Source: Bacteroidetes bacterium UBA7692
GTDB lineage: Bacteria > Bacteroidota > Bacteroidia > Chitinophagales > LD1
Assembly (NCBI GenBank): GCA_002482725.1
Contig: DLGO01000088.1
Span: 1-15,306 of the forward strand
Direction: 5' to 3'
Length of the DNA: 15,306 bases
Part shown: positions 14,573-15,306 of the stretch, one piece after another
Numbering within the stretch: the stretch's first letter is position 1
Layout of the letters: each line of letters opens with the position of its first letter
Program-made: the position numbers and the translations under genes
Notes under the pieces: generated by a model
Database searches by the model: none
Told to the model about the DNA's origin: nothing
The model's input: the letters and a program-made list of their open reading frames with translations, nothing else

Positions 14573-15306
14573 TTAATATTCAATGAATATCTCAACCCTG
14601 CGGTTTTGTTGGCGATGTTCTGCATTATCGTTGGCTACTTTAGGCTTATCCGGACCGAAAGCCTCTGTACCTATCCTGTAGTCCTCGATACCTTTAGATA
14701 TAAAGTACTGCTTAACAGCCGTTACACGATCCTGAGACAGTTGTACGTTTTTAGCTCTTGGTCCTACGTTGTCCGTATGGCCTTGTAGCTTAACCAAGCC
14801 ATCTTTGTCTTTGCGCAATTTGCTAACCAGGTAGTCAAGATACTCATAAGAAGATTTGCTGATAACTGCAGAACCTGATTCGAACTCAAGGTTATCGTAG
14901 TCATCCATTACTTCTATTTTCTTGCCATCCTTTTCCTCGATGTGTGATTTAGAACCGAAGAAGAAAGTATCTATTTTAACCACCTCTACATTCTTAATCC
15001 TAACCACAGTATCAGGAGCTTTGCTCTTAGCAGCTTCCAATTCCGCACGTAGTTTCTCATTTTCTGCGTTTATAGAATCTATGCGAGCGGCACTTTCTGC
15101 AGCCAATTCAGCTTTAGATTTTTTGCTTCCTGATGCTTTCTTCTCTTTTTTGGTCTCTTCGTAGCCTGATGACGCTACTTCAGTAACAGGATCCTTTATT
15201 TTCTCTTTAGGTACCAGGTTAAAACGCAAACCAAGGCTATGTGTACCTTTATAAGGAGATGTAGAACGGAACGAGTAATCTATACCAAGGCGAGGGCCTG
15301 TGCCAT
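14573..15306 (-). CDS. OmpA-family outer membrane protein, 5'-truncated by the window edge
   Basis: About 244 C-terminal codons are visible; the frame continues off the right edge. The first visible part ends with an amphipathic beta strand (HSLGLRFNLVPKEK) typical of the last strand of an outer-membrane beta barrel, so the N-terminus outside the window is probably a barrel with a signal peptide. A Lys/Ala/Glu-rich coiled-coil linker follows, then an OmpA C-terminal domain. That domain contains the peptidoglycan-binding motif GHTDNVGPRAKNVQLSQDRVTAV and the closing NRRVEIFIEY. The Asp of GHTDN and the Arg of the NxxLSxxR region are the expected diaminopimelate-binding residues. It anchors the outer membrane to peptidoglycan. 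A TTG at 15229 is not a real start, because the upstream frame is open and encodes barrel-like sequence. Confidence 0.92.
   Translation of the reverse strand, partial: GTGPRLGIDYSFRSTSPYKGTHSLGLRFNLVPKEKIKDPVTEVASSGYEETKKEKKASGSKKSKAELAAESAARIDSINAENEKLRAELEAAKSKAPDTVVRIKNVEVVKIDTFFFGSKSHIEEKDGKKIEVMDDYDNLEFESGSAVISKSSYEYLDYLVSKLRKDKDGLVKLQGHTDNVGPRAKNVQLSQDRVTAVKQYFISKGIEDYRIGTEAFGPDKPKVANDNAEHRQQNRRVEIFIEY

Noticed and set aside
1..15306. Search by eye for CRISPR arrays, IS ends, tRNA or rRNA, toxin-antitoxin pairs or phage genes
   Set aside because: No regularly spaced repeats, transposase motifs, cloverleaf-like sequences or phage-type genes were seen; the window is tightly packed housekeeping sequence.

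Overview
The window reads as ordinary chromosome from a member of the phylum Bacteroidota, most likely a Chitinophagia-like soil or aquatic bacterium (the lineage is inference). The evidence is a type IX secretion (T9SS) C-terminal sorting domain on a beta-propeller protein, several TAnnTTTG-type -7 promoter boxes with no clear Shine-Dalgarno sequences, an OmpA protein with an N-terminal barrel, and Bacteroidota-type small proteins. I see no mobile element, CRISPR array, tRNA or rRNA.

Layout. 1-1812 (-): topA, cut at its 3' end by the window edge. 1999-3345 (+): purB, divergent from topA. 3360-3578 (-): a small lipoprotein gene. 3784-4413 (+) and 4472-5098 (+): an unrecognised protein and an S51 peptidase (PepE-like), ending at a strong bidirectional hairpin shared with gcvH (5163-5543, -). 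5676-7826 (+): a TMTC-like GT-C membrane protein with C-terminal TPRs. 7888-8748 (+): a CHASE3 sensor with a histidine-kinase dimerisation helix but no ATPase domain. 8751-10882 (-): a two-gene unit in which a seven-repeat secreted propeller protein overlaps purE by ATGA. 10998-12647 (+): pyrG and its terminator. 12835-13523 (+): a group III truncated haemoglobin and a small conserved protein. 13530-14408 (-): greA followed by a HIT protein gene. 14573-15306 (-): an OmpA-family protein whose 5' end lies outside the window.

Functionally this is a housekeeping stretch: nucleotide synthesis (purB, purE, pyrG), DNA topology (topA), transcript elongation (greA), one-carbon metabolism (gcvH) and envelope or secreted proteins. 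These are packed tightly, with convergent pairs 2 to 14 bp apart. No obvious multi-gene defence or biosynthetic system is present. The features most worth a second look are the ATPase-less CHASE3/DHp protein with Gln after the H-box His, the translational coupling of purE to a T9SS-exported propeller, a perfect 19-bp inverted-repeat site upstream of the haemoglobin operon, the apparently leaderless purB promoter, and a small signal-peptide-like ORF overlapping the start of the unrecognised gene at 3784.
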